Source of the DNA: a bacterium
Lineage (GTDB): Bacteria > Pseudomonadota > Alphaproteobacteria > Rs-D84
Direction: 5' to 3'
Assembly (NCBI GenBank): GCA_014802705.1
Contig: JAAVBR010000030.1
Span: 1 to 23,826 of the forward strand
Length of the DNA stretch: 23,826 bases
The notes beneath the pieces are model-generated. The model did not search any database, was not told the DNA's origin, and saw only the letters and a program-made list of their open reading frames with translations. The translations under genes were made by a program, and so were the position numbers. This document shows positions 23,750 through 23,826 of the stretch, piece by piece (positions within the stretch are counted from its first letter, which is position 1; each line of letters begins with the position of its first letter).

Positions 23750-23774
23750 CCGTGACGTTGACGGTATTGACACT

Positions 23775-23808
23775 ATGCCTAATCCAAAGGGACGTTTGGA
23801 TTAGGCAT
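23775..23808 (+). repeat. Recombination-site-like repeat, copy E (complete palindrome)
   Basis: Arm ATGCCTAATCCAAA (23775-23788), centre GGGACG (23789-23794), arm TTTGGATTAGGCAT (23795-23808): a perfect 14-bp inverted repeat around a 6-bp centre. It is what copy C would become after inversion (apart from one base in the centre), so this cassette appears to be in the ON arrangement. Confidence 0.85.
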
Positions 23809-23826
23809 AAAAGCGGAGGAAAAAAG
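23809..23826 (+). promoter_or_regulatory. Ribosome-binding site of a gene starting at the window edge
   Basis: The 18 nt after the palindrome contain GGAGG (23815-23819) and end the window. In the flipped version of the first cassette the palindrome is also followed by exactly 18 nt with AGGAG and then ATG, so a start codon is expected at position 1 after this window. Confidence 0.6.

Noticed and set aside
23259..23808. Reading the palindromes as ordinary terminators or simple dispersed repeats with no recombination
   Set aside because: Copies C, D and E are not followed by T-runs, and the in-frame restoration of a signal peptide on flipping is not explained by a terminator or passive repeat. 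It remains the main alternative for copy B, where a T-run is present.

Overview
The window (about 52-56% GC by eye, with many Rho-independent terminators of the form AAATCCCGCC...GGCGGGATTT) looks like the chromosome of an alphaproteobacterium, probably host-associated with a modest genome. Pointers are an alphaproteobacterial-type ParE, DnaN, AsmA, RluC, DnaJ and PgsA, a TCATCCCGCG/CGCGGGATCCA palindrome of the kind scattered through Rickettsiales-like genomes, and several secreted Cys-rich proteins with CPxC repeats. No plasmid, phage, CRISPR or IS transposase is visible. The species cannot be named from the sequence alone.

Layout. 82-1524 (minus): a Cys-rich secreted protein followed by an outer-membrane beta-barrel. 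1546-1652: a small promoter segment flanked by inverted repeats. 1767-4589 (plus): ABC exporter half-transporter and mltG. 4600-4873: a possible structured RNA (6S-like) and tRNA-Pro(CGG). 5001-7685: acyl-CoA synthetase, an AT-rich lipoprotein and a hypothetical. 7818-12585 (minus): prepilin-like protein, rluC, asmA and dnaN. 12637-14721 (plus): a shortened uvrC and pgsA. 14750-17521 (minus): two small membrane proteins and parE. 17655-18797: dnaJ. 18798-19204: palindrome-rich spacer. 19205-22093 (minus): a small lipoprotein gene, then an operon with a VirB7-sized lipoprotein, two VirB8-like bitopic proteins, a periplasmic protein and yraN. 22245-23183 (plus): alpha/beta hydrolase. 23199-23826: a tandem array of promoter cassettes for small Cys-rich secreted proteins.

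The most striking content is a set of DNA sites sharing one palindrome: arm ATGCCTAATCCAAA, centre GGAACG, then the inverted arm. At the left end, two sites in opposite orientation flank 51 bp holding a near-consensus promoter (TTGACT, 17 bp, TACAAT). It now points away from the Cys-rich gene and into a hairpin plus T-run. At the right end, two sites in opposite orientation flank 65 bp holding, in the backward direction, a ribosome-binding site, an ATG and a signal-peptide start. Flipping that segment on paper joins it in frame to the headless Cys-rich ORF at 23344-23694 and recreates the leader layout of the neighbouring cassette at 23721-23826, including an 18-nt gap from palindrome to start codon. 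The simplest reading is a phase-variation system in which one recombination site drives two kinds of switch, a promoter flip and a start-codon/signal-peptide flip, for a family of secreted Cys-rich proteins. Both switches appear to be captured in the OFF state, and the last cassette in the ON state. No recombinase gene lies in the window. Inversion itself is an inference from sequence geometry.
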